This document shows positions 38,185 to 49,101 of a DNA stretch of 64,000 nucleotides, in pieces. Below the pieces are notes generated by a model, which had not been told where the DNA came from, did not search any database, and saw nothing but the letters and a program-made list of their open reading frames with translations. A program made the translations under genes and the position numbers. The stretch is taken from the NCBI RefSeq assembly GCF_022539315.1, contig NC_066314.1:44639180-44703179 (forward strand). The letters are read 5' to 3'. Every line of letters starts with the position of its first letter. Positions within the stretch are counted from its first letter, which is position 1. This DNA comes from Serinus canaria (lineage: Eukaryota; Chordata; Aves; Passeriformes; Fringillidae).

Positions 38185-39169
38185 TGTATATCATAGAATA
38201 TAGGGTATGTAATGTAAAAATAGACACAGCAGGTACTTCTGTGTTGCAGTGGTACAAACAAGAGATATGCCAATTCAGATATCCTGCTGAAAAAACATCA
38301 ACTCACTGGTGTCAGCCCTCTTCCACGGCTGCAATGTTATCACTAAAGCATCCTTACATTTTTGAGTGGTCTCAGGGAACACCTCTTGCCAGGGTCCCCC
38401 TCTGTGCAAGCAGTTGTCAGCAGAAGTGATCTAACCTTCTCATTCCCTGCCTCTGCCTCATTCTGATGCTGCATATTGGAAGAGTGAGGTTGGAAACTAA
38501 GGAGCACCAAAGAGGCTGGCTGTTGGGATCCAAAGAGGGTGTCACCTGCATTCAAAGTTACAGGAGAAAACATCTCCAAAATGCAGAAACTTTCTGCTTT
38601 GATTCCAAACATGCTGTTGAAGAAAGACAGGAAACTGCTTGACTAAAGGGTCTGATCCAGAGTAGATTGATTTATTCTCCTGGGTACATACACATTTCTC
38701 TCTATATACAGGAAGAAAAATATGAATGATGAAGGATAATGTTGTCTCCTCTCATGTTAAAGCAATGCCGTGTCCCAAATCTCTCAAGGCAGCACTACTG
38801 TTCATACTGTACATCATTCTCCTGGCAGCAAATTTAGAAGTATCCTTTATGAGAAGAAACAGGACACACTTTTGGGTGTACAAGTTCCTTCTTGGTTCTG
38901 AAATGGAATCAAGAAAGGATCTCTTTTATGCCTGTTAATAAGTTTCTTGTCTTGATTTTTTTTTTTAAGTATTTCCTCTAGGAACATGTTCTACACAGCA
39001 AGACATTCAAAGGTGGAAAAGATTGTCCTGACTATACAACAGATGAAAAAGCAATCAGATCCAAAGCAAATAAATAGGGAAGATTGGAAGAGATCTCCTT
39101 TTCTGTGCAGTGTATCTCTGGAGTTGGTCTGTGCTGCCTGCAGTACACAGTGACCTCTCTTTAGTCTCT
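38185..39169. other. Unassigned AT-rich DNA after the CR1
   Basis: An ATCATAGAAT motif at 38190 mirrors the CR1 tail. Beyond it I see no gene or repeat. Confidence 0.55.
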
Positions 39170-39457
39170 GGCTTCGGTCAGAAGGGGGATTCCATTTTGT
39201 GGCTTTTTTGTCTCTTCCCTACTCTGCTTCCCTTCAGAATCACAGTCTCTCTGGCAGGCTGGTGAGCAGGATGGGCTCTGTGCCCCCTGGGGCTGGTTGT
39301 GCCCCTGTGCTCCCTACTCACCCCACTGCCACCTTCCCACCTCCAGGCAGAGCAGCACCAGCTCTGGGCCACAGCCCTTGGGAAGCTGGGGAAGTCCCAG
39401 CAGGTTTTTCCCACGGTGTGCTGCCTCACCTGGCAGCTTGGGGGGAAGGAGAGGAGG
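39170..39457. other. GC-rich flank of the minisatellite
   Basis: GC-rich, non-repetitive DNA leads into the 46-bp repeat array. Several open frames start here and run into the array. None has a recognisable domain. Confidence 0.5.
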
Positions 39458-39776
39458 GGATTCCATGCAGCTGGGACTGGCTGCATTCCCCCAGGGCAGG
39501 AAGGGATTCCATGCAGCTGGGACTGGCTGCATTCCCCCAGGGCAGGAAGGGATTCCATGCAGCTGGGACTGGCTGCATTCCCCCAGGGCAGGAAGGGATT
39601 CCATGCAGCTGGGACTGGCTGCATTCCCCCAGGGCAGGAAGGGATTCCATGCAGCTGGGACTGGCTGCATTCCCCCAGGGCAGGAAGGGATTCCATGCAG
39701 CTGGGACTGGCTGCATTCCCCCAGGGCAGGAAGGGATTCCATGCAGCTGGGATTGGCTGCATTCCCCCAGGGCAGG
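39458..39776. repeat. 46-bp GC-rich minisatellite, about 7 copies
   Basis: GGATTCCATGCAGCTGGGAC then TGGCTGCATTCCCCCAGGGC then AGGAAG repeats with exact 46-bp spacing. TTCCATGCAG starts at 39461, 39507, 39553, 39599, 39645, 39691 and 39737. The first six copies look identical; the last has one C-to-T change (GGGATTGG) and ends in GGGCAGGCTGAG. The unit contains no stop in several frames and is not a multiple of three. It therefore creates long repetitive open frames on both strands (up to 240 codons), which are artefacts rather than genes. Near-identity implies recent expansion or homogenisation. Confidence 0.97.
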
Positions 39777-42700
39777 CTGAGCCCAGCACAGGGCTGTGTG
39801 TCACTAATGAAGGGGAGGCACTCAGGTGCTCTCCTGCCTTACACTCCACATCAGGCTTATCTCTGCACAGCAAACAGGACTTTGTTTGGCAATCCAGGGC
39901 TATGAAAATAGCCTTTTTGTTGAGTCACTTGTGCAAATGTGTCGTCTGGGACAAAAATACACAAAAATTGTGTATGCACAGTTCCTTTTTTATCTTGCTG
40001 TTGCTGTCATTGCTGTTATGAAAGTCCACATTTAACATTAATTTGGGGTTATTTCCTTGTGCTTATTGCTTCCATTCTTCCATGTACTGGTCTGTCTGAT
40101 CCTATTAAGAAGGAGAAAGATAATCTCTGCATCTTTAATGGGCTACCTTTTATTTTAAATGAAAAATTGTTTTCATAGATGGAATGCTCACTCTTTGATG
40201 ACAGCTCAGTATCATCTTGCTTTATATCTTTGCTTCTGTGCTAGGATTTTGACAATAAAATGTTCATTTTTGGCAGTTTTTTAGCTTGTCACCCTCAGAG
40301 ATGTTTAAAAGAGACTTTTGATTCACAAAGATTTATATGTATTTTTTAGATGATGAAAAGCCATAATTTTACTTTTATGTTTTAGCAATAAGTGTGGAAC
40401 CCTCTGAACTACTTTTTTTAATAGCAAATGTTATTAATTGTAGATGAAGGATTAAAGGAGATTTAAATAGAAGAAGCTAGAATTATTACGTTAGTTATGG
40501 CCCTAGCTGCACATTCCTTATCAGTTTTGGTTTTGGTGGTTTTTAATTTTCTATGCCTGTCCCACACTATTCTGTTCTCTGACAGCATCATTTCTGACCT
40601 CTTCACAGGGGTTGTACCACTGTCTCCTGACCATAGCATCCTGAATGCATCCATCAGGGAAATCATAGAGAAAATGAATCTGCAGCTGGTTCCTTGGTTC
40701 ATTGGTTCATTTGTTAGATAATACAAACCAAGACATGTTTGTGTTTAATGCTTTAAAATGTTTCTATTTAATGCTTTAAAACCAATTCTTTGGTTTAGGA
40801 AAATAATGTAAAAACATTCCAGCAAAATCACAGATAATCTTTTGTGTATTTAAACAGTTACTGTTTTGAACTATGTATGCTCACTGTTTAGGCAAGCTGA
40901 TAAATGGAACTCCAGGGCAAAACTTAACAAAAGAAAAGGGGTATCATAGGAAAAAAATAACCTTTCCTTTAAATCCACCCTTCTTGCCTTCCCTCCCCAC
41001 TATCCCACCCTCTTCATTTAGGAAAGTTTGGATATTGCTACCTTTGTACATTTTATAATGTAGTGAATCATTTTTATATATCACACTTCAGGGCTGTACT
41101 ACCTGTCCTTCTGTCATTCTCCACTAGATAACAAACAAAAAACCAGACTTCTTCAAGGGCATAATATATGTCTTATCTTTTTAGGAGGGGATTTAAGCTA
41201 TGTGTAGAAACCTCTGTCATGGAAAAGTGAATGATCCCCTGGTTAAGCATTTTGTCTCCATAAATAAATGTGAACATTTTTTTGTCTTTGAAAGTCTGTG
41301 AATGAATGCTAGTTTGGATTGGTTTTAACGTTGTGGAAAGCCCTCTAGGGTGTAAAAACCTCTAGTCTGAAAGTACTTGTTGGAATCTTGAACAGTAGGA
41401 GGGAAAAGTTCTAATAGGTGACCATAGAGTAGAGCATGTTTTCATATGCCCCAGAAGTATCACTGTGGAGCAATTGTAAAGCAGATTTGATCCAATTTCA
41501 CATGAATGGAGTGATGGCTGGTGTTTCAGGAGCAGAACAGGGCTCCTGTAGTGAAAACTACTAACCACTTTAATTATATCTTCATGCGTGGCCTATTTTA
41601 TAGCTCAATTTTCCTGAAAGGCTAAAAATTTGATTTGTCAGACTCAGGAGGTTAGTTTGGTTTGGGTTTTTCTTTGGAAGCTGATGGACACCTGGCAAGC
41701 TTTTATTTCGTTTTTCTGCGTCCTGTGTGAACATATGCTACGAATCAACCTTACAAATAAACTATTTTTACATGTGATAATGAGTTAAAGACCAGTCTTT
41801 AGCCACCAGTGTTCAACATGAACAAGTGAACCACAAAAGACTGAGGAGCTTCTTATGATGAAGTGCCTGGCTACAGTTCATTTTGGTCCAGAAAATGTCT
41901 TTGCAGTGAGGACTGAAGTGGACAGGATGAGTGTAAGCATGCATGTGCATAATCGTCTGTCTGTCCAGTGGCCTGGCCATTCTGGGTGCCTCCTGCTCTG
42001 AATTACAGGCTGGTGTGCCCCTCAGTTAAGTGAGTTGAAGATCTGAATGGGATTTGGCTATAGAGAAGAGATTCTAAACCCATGTTTCTGACTATATAAA
42101 TATTGAACTGTCATGGATTCATGTCATTCACAGAAGGCATCTTCCTTTCAGTAGGGCCTGTGTTAGTATTTTCTGTGAATTGGATACTATAAGGAGATTA
42201 TTTTATGAGTTTAAGCCCATTCTGAAACAAACTGTCACAAGGGAGCACGTTGCAGAAGCTGTCCAGAGATATCAAAAGAGAAAGATATTTAGCCAACATG
42301 ATTTTCCAAAAGGAAAACAAAACTCAGTCTTGAATCATCAGTACATAATCATGAACAGACACGTTTTCATAACATCTTTGAAACAAATCTGCCATATGAG
42401 ACAAAAACATACTATACAAAGATGCTGTGGCAAAAGCTACTTCAGTGTAAGCTGGATCCAAGAAGCTGAGAGAATATTAAATAACACTATTAACATTTAA
42501 AATGATATTGCTGAGGGAAAGGAAAGGGAATTAAGGAGGGAAAGAGAGAGAACATGCTGAAGTGAGATAGAAAATAGGTGAGAATAATATAGGACAAAGT
42601 TCCTCACAGATGGTGGGAGTGTGAAGGATGGTGGGTGAATCCTCCTCCTCCTCCAGAGAGGAGCGGGAATTTCAGAAAAGGGGAATGACAGTGCTAACTT

Positions 42701-44456
42701 AGTGGAAGGAAGGAAGGAGAACACAACTGCAGAAAATAATTCCATGCGCTGCTTTATGCTTGTTAAAAACTGGCTCTGGTGTAATTTATGGCATGTCTGT
42801 GCCAGTCATCTATGAAGATCTTGGTTTTAGTTTTGTAGGGGCAGCTGCTCAGGATCTCAATTGTTCTCCCACATGAGGATTGCCTGCTCAAAAAGAACTG
42901 CAAATAGGCAAATTTTTTCCCTAATATTTTCAGGAAGACAAAATTCCATGGAGAATGTGTTCATTTTAACAAGGTCACAGGTTTACCAGCAGGACTGCTC
43001 TGAGACTTATTTGGCAAGAAATTGATTGTTTAGTGCAGGTCTTTTTTCTGCCCCGGACTCCTCACCTGCTCTCACTTCTTCAGCCAGCTGGGACTTCATT
43101 ACCCACTTCTCTATTGCTGGGCAGAGTGACTTACCTTTTCTTGAGTCATAGTTCAGGGCATCTGTTGGGAAAAAAGGGTTAAAAGCAGAAGAAAGGCGAG
43201 GAGGATGGTGGATTCGCTCCAGTGACCCTGCAGCTGGGAATGCCAAGGTCTGGAGAGCAGCAGTGTGGGAAACCATATGTTATGCTTACTGTTGCTTATG
43301 CCCTCTCTGTTTTGAGGAGCAGAATTTCTGTGTAGAAATAATGTAGGTGTTTGCAGAGACTCGGAGGTCCTTTCCCAGACATGCCTGAGCTCCTTGTCTT
43401 GGGACAGAGATCAAAGCAGAGATCATAAAAAGCAGAGGTGATCACAGCATGGAGGTAAACTGTGTCTGTGTGTGCCTTTGACAAATAGGTGCAAAGAGCA
43501 GCCCTGCCAGCCACTGGGCTGGACTGAGCCTGATGGTGCCTGTGTCCCCATTGCCTGTGTCTCTGCAGCCTGGCACTCTTCCCAGCCAGAGAGGTGAGGA
43601 AATGCATTTACTCTTTGCATGGCAGCTGTGGTGTTTTGGTTCCCCTCACTCACCTGTGTGTGTTGATTCACGCAGCACCCAATGTATCAGTTCAGCTCTG
43701 GTTTAATAGGACAGCCCACACGTTTCTTTCTGCCAGCCTGCAGTAGAGTAGGGCAGAAAGACCTGGCACAGAAACCTGTGCAGGAGCAGTCTGCCTGTGG
43801 CAGTTCCTCAGTGCCAACTACCCTGCCAGCTTGGGAGCTCCCCCCCACCCAAATGGACATAAATAAACTAGACCTCTATTTAAGAGCCTATTTAAGTGAT
43901 TAAAGTTTGCTTGGGAATCAGTACATGAAACCAAAAGTGGCTTTTGGATGATACATCCTGCCATCAAGACCAAAGAAAATGTAATTTGTTCTTTGAGGAA
44001 TTGCTTCCACTCTTCTCCGCTTCTCTCTTCTCGAGGATCTTTGAGATGGATGATCTGAATGAATATACAACACAGACACTGTAAGAGTAGCTGTCAGCAG
44101 AGATGGCTGTCCTTCCCAAGAAAGCTTCCAGGAATTCTTGAGAGGATAGAGTGAAGTAGACTAGTACAATGCAAGGAGACATGACACAATGAGACAAAGA
44201 AAAGGCAATTCAGAGACAGCAAGACAAAGAAAAAAAATCAATTAAAAGGAGGAGATTAACCCAAAAAGGAGGAGGCAACACTACCAGTTTTCTTCGTGCA
44301 AAGAAGAGAATTAAAATATGTTAATACCTCTGCATAGTGCTCCAGGGATGCTGGGTAATTGTGACTGGGAGGCTGGGAGAGAGGGTGATCACTCTATTAG
44401 AATGTGGCCCACACTGTGAGAAAATAATAATAAATGGATTGCTGCTTCTTCAACTC
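39777..44456. other. Unassigned DNA
   Basis: It holds a 106-codon frame at 42180-42500 that I cannot assign, a purine-rich stretch at 42514-42556, and the 23-bp duplication at 40735. No gene is recognised. Confidence 0.5.
40735..40780. repeat. 23-bp tandem duplication
   Basis: ATGTTTGTGTTTAATGCTTT (40735) recurs at 40758 as ATGTTTCTATTTAATGCTTT, with two mismatches. Confidence 0.8.
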
Positions 44457-44490
44457 TTAATTTAATTTAATTTAATTGCATTTAATTAAT
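44457..44490. repeat. (TTTAA)n short tandem repeat
   Basis: Four TTTAA units are followed by TTGCATTTAATTAAT. Confidence 0.85.
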
Positions 44491-46395
44491 ATGATTTTTT
44501 AATCAAGAAGCAAAATCTAATGTATGATAATAACTCTGCTCTTCAGGAGAGCCTGTGAAAATTGTGCATCTTATTTGTGGATGGTACCAAAAGCCGCTTA
44601 GTCTGGGGGATAGATGCCATATATTTCAAGGATATGGAGTTCAAACTCTATGCAGTTTGCATTTTCATGAAAATTTCTCTAAACATTTTTTTAATTGATA
44701 TAGAACTTATGATTGAATTTTTTTGTTTTTCAAAGCAGAAATTGATGTATAAGATTTCTTTTTTAATTTATGTATTTCTCATGTAAGAAGAGAGGAATTA
44801 ACTGAGAGGAAAAGTAACTGTTCATCAACTAGCAACTATCTTTATGAAATTTTGGCAATTTATTTGTTTATTTCCAACATTCAGGTTTAATACAAAAAAT
44901 ATTCTTTGAAACACTCAGAAAACCTAAAATCTGATTCAGATGTTGTTTTGGTTTTAATCTTCTCATGTTATAAATTCCACAAATCCACATTTGTATAAAG
45001 AAATACATAAGAGGCTTTCATGAGGTGCCCAATACCTAAACTAAAATGCCACAATGCTAAATAAATAGCTTCACTTCATATGCTGTAACAGTATGGACTG
45101 CATACTTCCACTATCAGTGCAAGTCATCTAAGATACTCCTCTTCTTTCCTTCAACAGAGTTAGTGACACACCTTCAGAATGCTAATAAAGTCTGTGAGAT
45201 GTGTTCTGCACTTGCTGCATTTGCTGGCACCAAACAGTAAATTTCCATTGCCAAGGGCAAATGCCACCTCCACATTTGAGAAAGCCTTTCCTGACTATGC
45301 AGATGAACATCCTGGTGGGGACAATCTGGCCTATAGCACCCACAACACACTTCAGGTTCCTGTTCCACATGTCCCAGTTACCTGAAGGTAAAAGATCTGT
45401 ATGTTTTCTCCAGGTGGCAAGGGTGTTACTAAAATGTTGGGAGAATAATAATAACTAAGTACTCAGTGCTGAGACAGTTTTCATATGCTACCCCTAACTT
45501 TTTTTTTTATTGTTGATATTTAAGAATGCAACTTTCAAGCTTGATTTTGATTCCATTTGTCACGTTGCTGCTTTTCAAGGTCTCTTTTTCCTATACTGAT
45601 GTATTATTCTTTAGTTTGAAAAGCAATTTCGAGTCCTTGAGGCTCATAAGGGATTTGAATCCTTTGCTGACTAAGGATGTGATTTAAATAAATGCTCATC
45701 ATTTAGCAGGTACGTAAGAGCTGTGTTACACGGGAGCTCAATAAGCTCTAAGTGGAATTTGGTGCTATAAAAGCACAAAGATATTTTGCACAAAAGGGCC
45801 ATTCTTGGAAAGGTTTCACATGAAGAAGAACAAATAAGTGCAGGAAACTGAACTTTGAGCTGGTCTTTCACAATCCTCTCTCTGTCCTTTTATTCTTTGT
45901 ATATAGAAAAGAACTGACTCAATTACCATGATATTGAACTGTGCACAAAAAAATGGCTAAACACATCTTGTGCTCTCTGGATGTGGCAGACCAGCAGTGT
46001 AGGCACCTTCAGAGCACAGGTATGTCTGAGGAGCTGGGCAGCCAGGCTGACCTTTGGCCTCTTGTTACCCCTACAAGTTAGAATTCTGTTCTCTGGGTAA
46101 ATGCAGCAATGTTTTGTGGTTTGTGCTGCTTCACCCCCACCCCTGCTATTGTTTTTTTTCGTTGCCTTTGTGGCTTTCCAGAGCTGTCAGCAGCAATTTT
46201 GGCTAGTTGTGAGAAGAGCACCACTGTATGCCTGGCACCAGGTGAAGCAAATAGCAACAAAATGTTCTCAACAGCTTTGCTGAAGAATTCCTCTTACTGT
46301 TCTAAACAGAGGGAGGAGAGGCTGGGATGCCAAACAAAGGACCCAGCCACATGCTTGGGCACTGTTTTTCTCCCTCGTGTTTGAACACTGTTTTC
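44491..46395. other. Unassigned DNA
   Basis: A block at 45160-45388 stays partly open on both strands and has acceptor- and donor-like edges, but stops interrupt two plus frames and the third ends before the donor. Nothing else stands out. Confidence 0.5.
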
Positions 46396-46498
46396 ACAGA
46401 ACCATAGAATAGTTTGGGTTGACAGGGACCTTTAAAGGTCAGGCAGACTAACTGTCCCACAATGAACAAGGACATCTTCAACTCTATCAGGATGCCCC
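46396..46498 (-). mobile_element. CR1 LINE 3' end, antisense
   Basis: CAGAACCATAGAATAGTTTG then GGACCTTTAAAGGTCA is the reverse complement of a CR1 3' end. It continues as a diverged copy of the usual body (CAATGAACAAGGACATCTTC, AACTCTATCAGG). The copy is truncated after about 100 bp and is non-coding. Confidence 0.85.
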
Positions 46499-46559
46499 TT
46501 TCTTTTCTGCCTGCAAAATTCATGAAGCCAGAGAATAGGCAAGGAAGTCCCTCAGTTGC

Positions 46560-46870
46560 AGACTCTCTGATTCTTCTCCTTCTGGCCCTTCAGCAGCAGC
46601 TGCTCAGTGAATTGGGTCCTCAGTCACTCCAGGAAAGCTTGTGCTCATCCCTCCACTCTGTGGTGGCATTGGGAGCTGCTCAGCTGCTCCTTCCTCTCTG
46701 CCTTCATGTCTGGGGTCTGCTCTGCTCAAGCTGCCCTCATGTTCTCCTCTGCCCTGTGTTTATTCTGTGTGCTCCCCACAGGGCTCAAGAAAGCTGGGGC
46801 TGCAATTTCCTATTGGTTTCTTCCAGCTCCTGCCTCTCAGTCTTGATGCTGCTGTGACCAGCAGTTGAAG
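46560..46870. other. GC-rich, CT/CTG-rich segment
   Basis: Three overlapping plus-strand frames stay open here (up to 131 codons from 46462). All are rich in Leu, Ser and Cys, as expected of CT-rich composition. It follows the CR1 end at 46498 directly and could be more of an unrecognised repeat. Confidence 0.4.
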
Positions 46871-48796
46871 GAGACCATGGGAGAGGCATTGACTGTGTGA
46901 TTTGTATCTAGATCATAAACCCATCTATTTCCCAGTACTTTAAATGCATCCCAATGGTTCTCTAGGCTAATAGTAATGTGACCCCAGGCTTCTTCACAAG
47001 CAAGGTTTCTGTGATGCTGTCTTTTTGCTTCTGTGTCTGAGACTTGGGAACCACTTGGTCAATGTCAATCACATCTGCCTCAGAGGCAAAGAGGTCAGAC
47101 AACACATTCACAGATAGATTCACACTTTCCTGCCTGTGTGTGGTACAGCTTGATCTGTGATCTTTGTATGGAAACAGGACTCCACCTTTTCTCCCTCTGT
47201 ATAGATTTAATTTCCAAGCCCAGATGTTGGACACGATTGCATCAGAGATCATGAAGAGCTTCTGTGTTCCACACTGCAGAGAGGAAAAAAAGATCCTAAA
47301 ATCCTTCAAGTTTTATGCAATAAGAAAGAGAAGGAGAGGGCCAAGATTTCTGGAGAGGCATCTGTGATCTCCCCAGCTGCATGCAAACTTTGCTTGCAGC
47401 TTGCACTTTTTTAGCCACAAGACAGACCAAGCAGAAAACACAAACACGGTGAAACTCAAGTTCATTAATTCTGCTGTTCATAGATATTTGTCTGAAGCAA
47501 TAAAAGCACAACAATATTTCCTTCCTCCTTTCTTCCAACTCATAAGTTTTTACCTTTGCTCTGTGCTAGCCCTGAGCATCAGCCTGTGCAATATTTTGTT
47601 AGAGACTATATCTGTTTTAGAGGCTGAAAGTCAAAAGCTCTTGAGATTTTACCTCAAGCAATGTTTTGTAAGGAAAAGGGAGACTCTCAAAGGGGTTGAA
47701 TGAACACCAGAATTAGATATCAGAAGTTGAATTTGCTGAATTATTATGTATAAAAAAAGTTTTCTTTCAAGGCCTATAAAATAGCATTTGGAGTATTAAA
47801 ACATCTCTTGCTTTTTGAATAAGTAGATAATGAAAAATGCATTTAAAAAGCAATGATTTCTGAAATATGTAATCTGAAATATTTCTGAAACATGTAATCT
47901 ATGAAATAGGTGGTGTATATGAAATGCATTACTACATAAAGTTTCCTTATCTAGGGCTTGAGCTTAGAAAAGTAGACAGAAATAAGCCCAAGGTGGACTG
48001 AGGGTAGTTCAGGATAAATTTGACTTTGTGCCTTGCCAGGAAGTTGCTAGGCAGCTCTCTTTACTGAGCAAGTTACAAGTATTTGCATTATAAGCTGAGC
48101 ACCCAGACAAATCTTGTGAGCAGTGAGAAAGTAATTAGTTTTGTCTGTGAAGGAAGATGTGCAGAAAAGAGAGCATAGGCCCATAGCATGAAGGGTGAGG
48201 ATGCTGAATTTAGTCTTTGGTTCAAAATCTATTTCCTTGGTGCTCCTCATACTTGCAGGGTGGTTGTTGCACGAGGACCACGTTCCTGGTAGAAACAGGT
48301 CTTGTGGGCAGGTCACCTCTCTTCCAGCATGGGCAGGAAAACCACCTGTCTGGGCTCTTCATCCCCATCTGGGCATGGGGACAGAGGTGCTGGGACACTG
48401 TGTTGGTACCTCTGGAGGTCAACAAGGGAATAAACTTCCATTTCATTAACAGCAGAAGTAGTTGCACAGACAGGGAAATACAAACGCAGAGAAAGAAATT
48501 ATGTTTATTGCAGTTCAAATAACTTTATGGATTCATTTGCTGTTGTGACTATTCTTTTAATTTACAGTTTATACCTGCATTAAAAGGTGTCCTGTAAAGA
48601 CCTGCATATCTACAGTCATTCTCACATGCTGGATATAGACAGGTATGGAAATGCTATCAATATAACAAGCAAAAAAGTGCTGGTAATAGTAAGATCCCTT
48701 TAGGGTAGAAAATGAGAAAAGATGTTTAAGGACTGAGAGAATAAACTTGGAAAATATTTACAGTTTCTTTGGGGTAAGTTAAGTATGAATGTGATG
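46871..48796. other. Unassigned DNA
   Basis: Overlapping short frames on both strands occur near 46960-47700 and 48050-48520, without recognisable domains. The 25-bp duplication at 47856 lies here. Confidence 0.5.
47856..47907. repeat. 25-bp tandem duplication
   Basis: ATTTCTGAAATATGTAATCT (47856) recurs at 47881 as ATTTCTGAAACATGTAATCT. Confidence 0.8.
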
Positions 48797-49101
48797 AGAA
48801 AAGGGGAAGGAGGAAGGAGGAAGGAAGGAAGGAAGGGAGGAAGGGAGGAAGGAGAGGAGGAAGGAGGAAGGAGGAAGGAAGGAAGGAAGGAAGGAAGGAA
48901 GGAAGAAGGAAGGAAGGAAGGAAGGAAGGAAGGAAGGAAGGAAGGAAGGAGGAAGGAAGGAAGGAGGAAGGAAGGAAGGAGAAGGAAGGAGGAAGGAAGG
49001 AAGGAAGGAAGGAAGGAAGGAGGAAGGAAGGAAGGAAGGAAGGAAGGAAGGAAGGAAGGAAGGAAGGAAGGAAGGAAGGAAGGAAGGAAGGAAGGAAGAA
49101 T
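48797..49101. repeat. Interrupted GGAA polypurine microsatellite
   Basis: About 305 bp of uninterrupted purines, mostly (GGAA)n with GGAGGAA, GGGAGGAA and GAAGAA variants clustered in the left two thirds. The right end is a nearly pure GGAA run. Arg/Lys/Glu/Gly-rich and Leu/Pro/Ser/Phe-rich open frames across it are by-products of the repeat. Such mirror-type polypurine tracts can form triplex DNA and present tandem ETS-factor cores. Confidence 0.97.

Noticed and set aside
39199..40021. Long overlapping frames of 193-240 codons on both strands
   Set aside because: They are generated by the 46-bp stop-free repeat. The same units are read in different frames and there is no independent coding signal.
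42180..42500. 106-codon plus-strand frame in AT-rich DNA
   Set aside because: The most protein-like composition of the unassigned frames, but I recognise no family and no splice edges support it.
45160..45388. Exon-like block with acceptor- and donor-like edges
   Set aside because: Two plus frames contain stops, and the third has a stop at 45164 and ends in TGA just before the donor. No known peptide.
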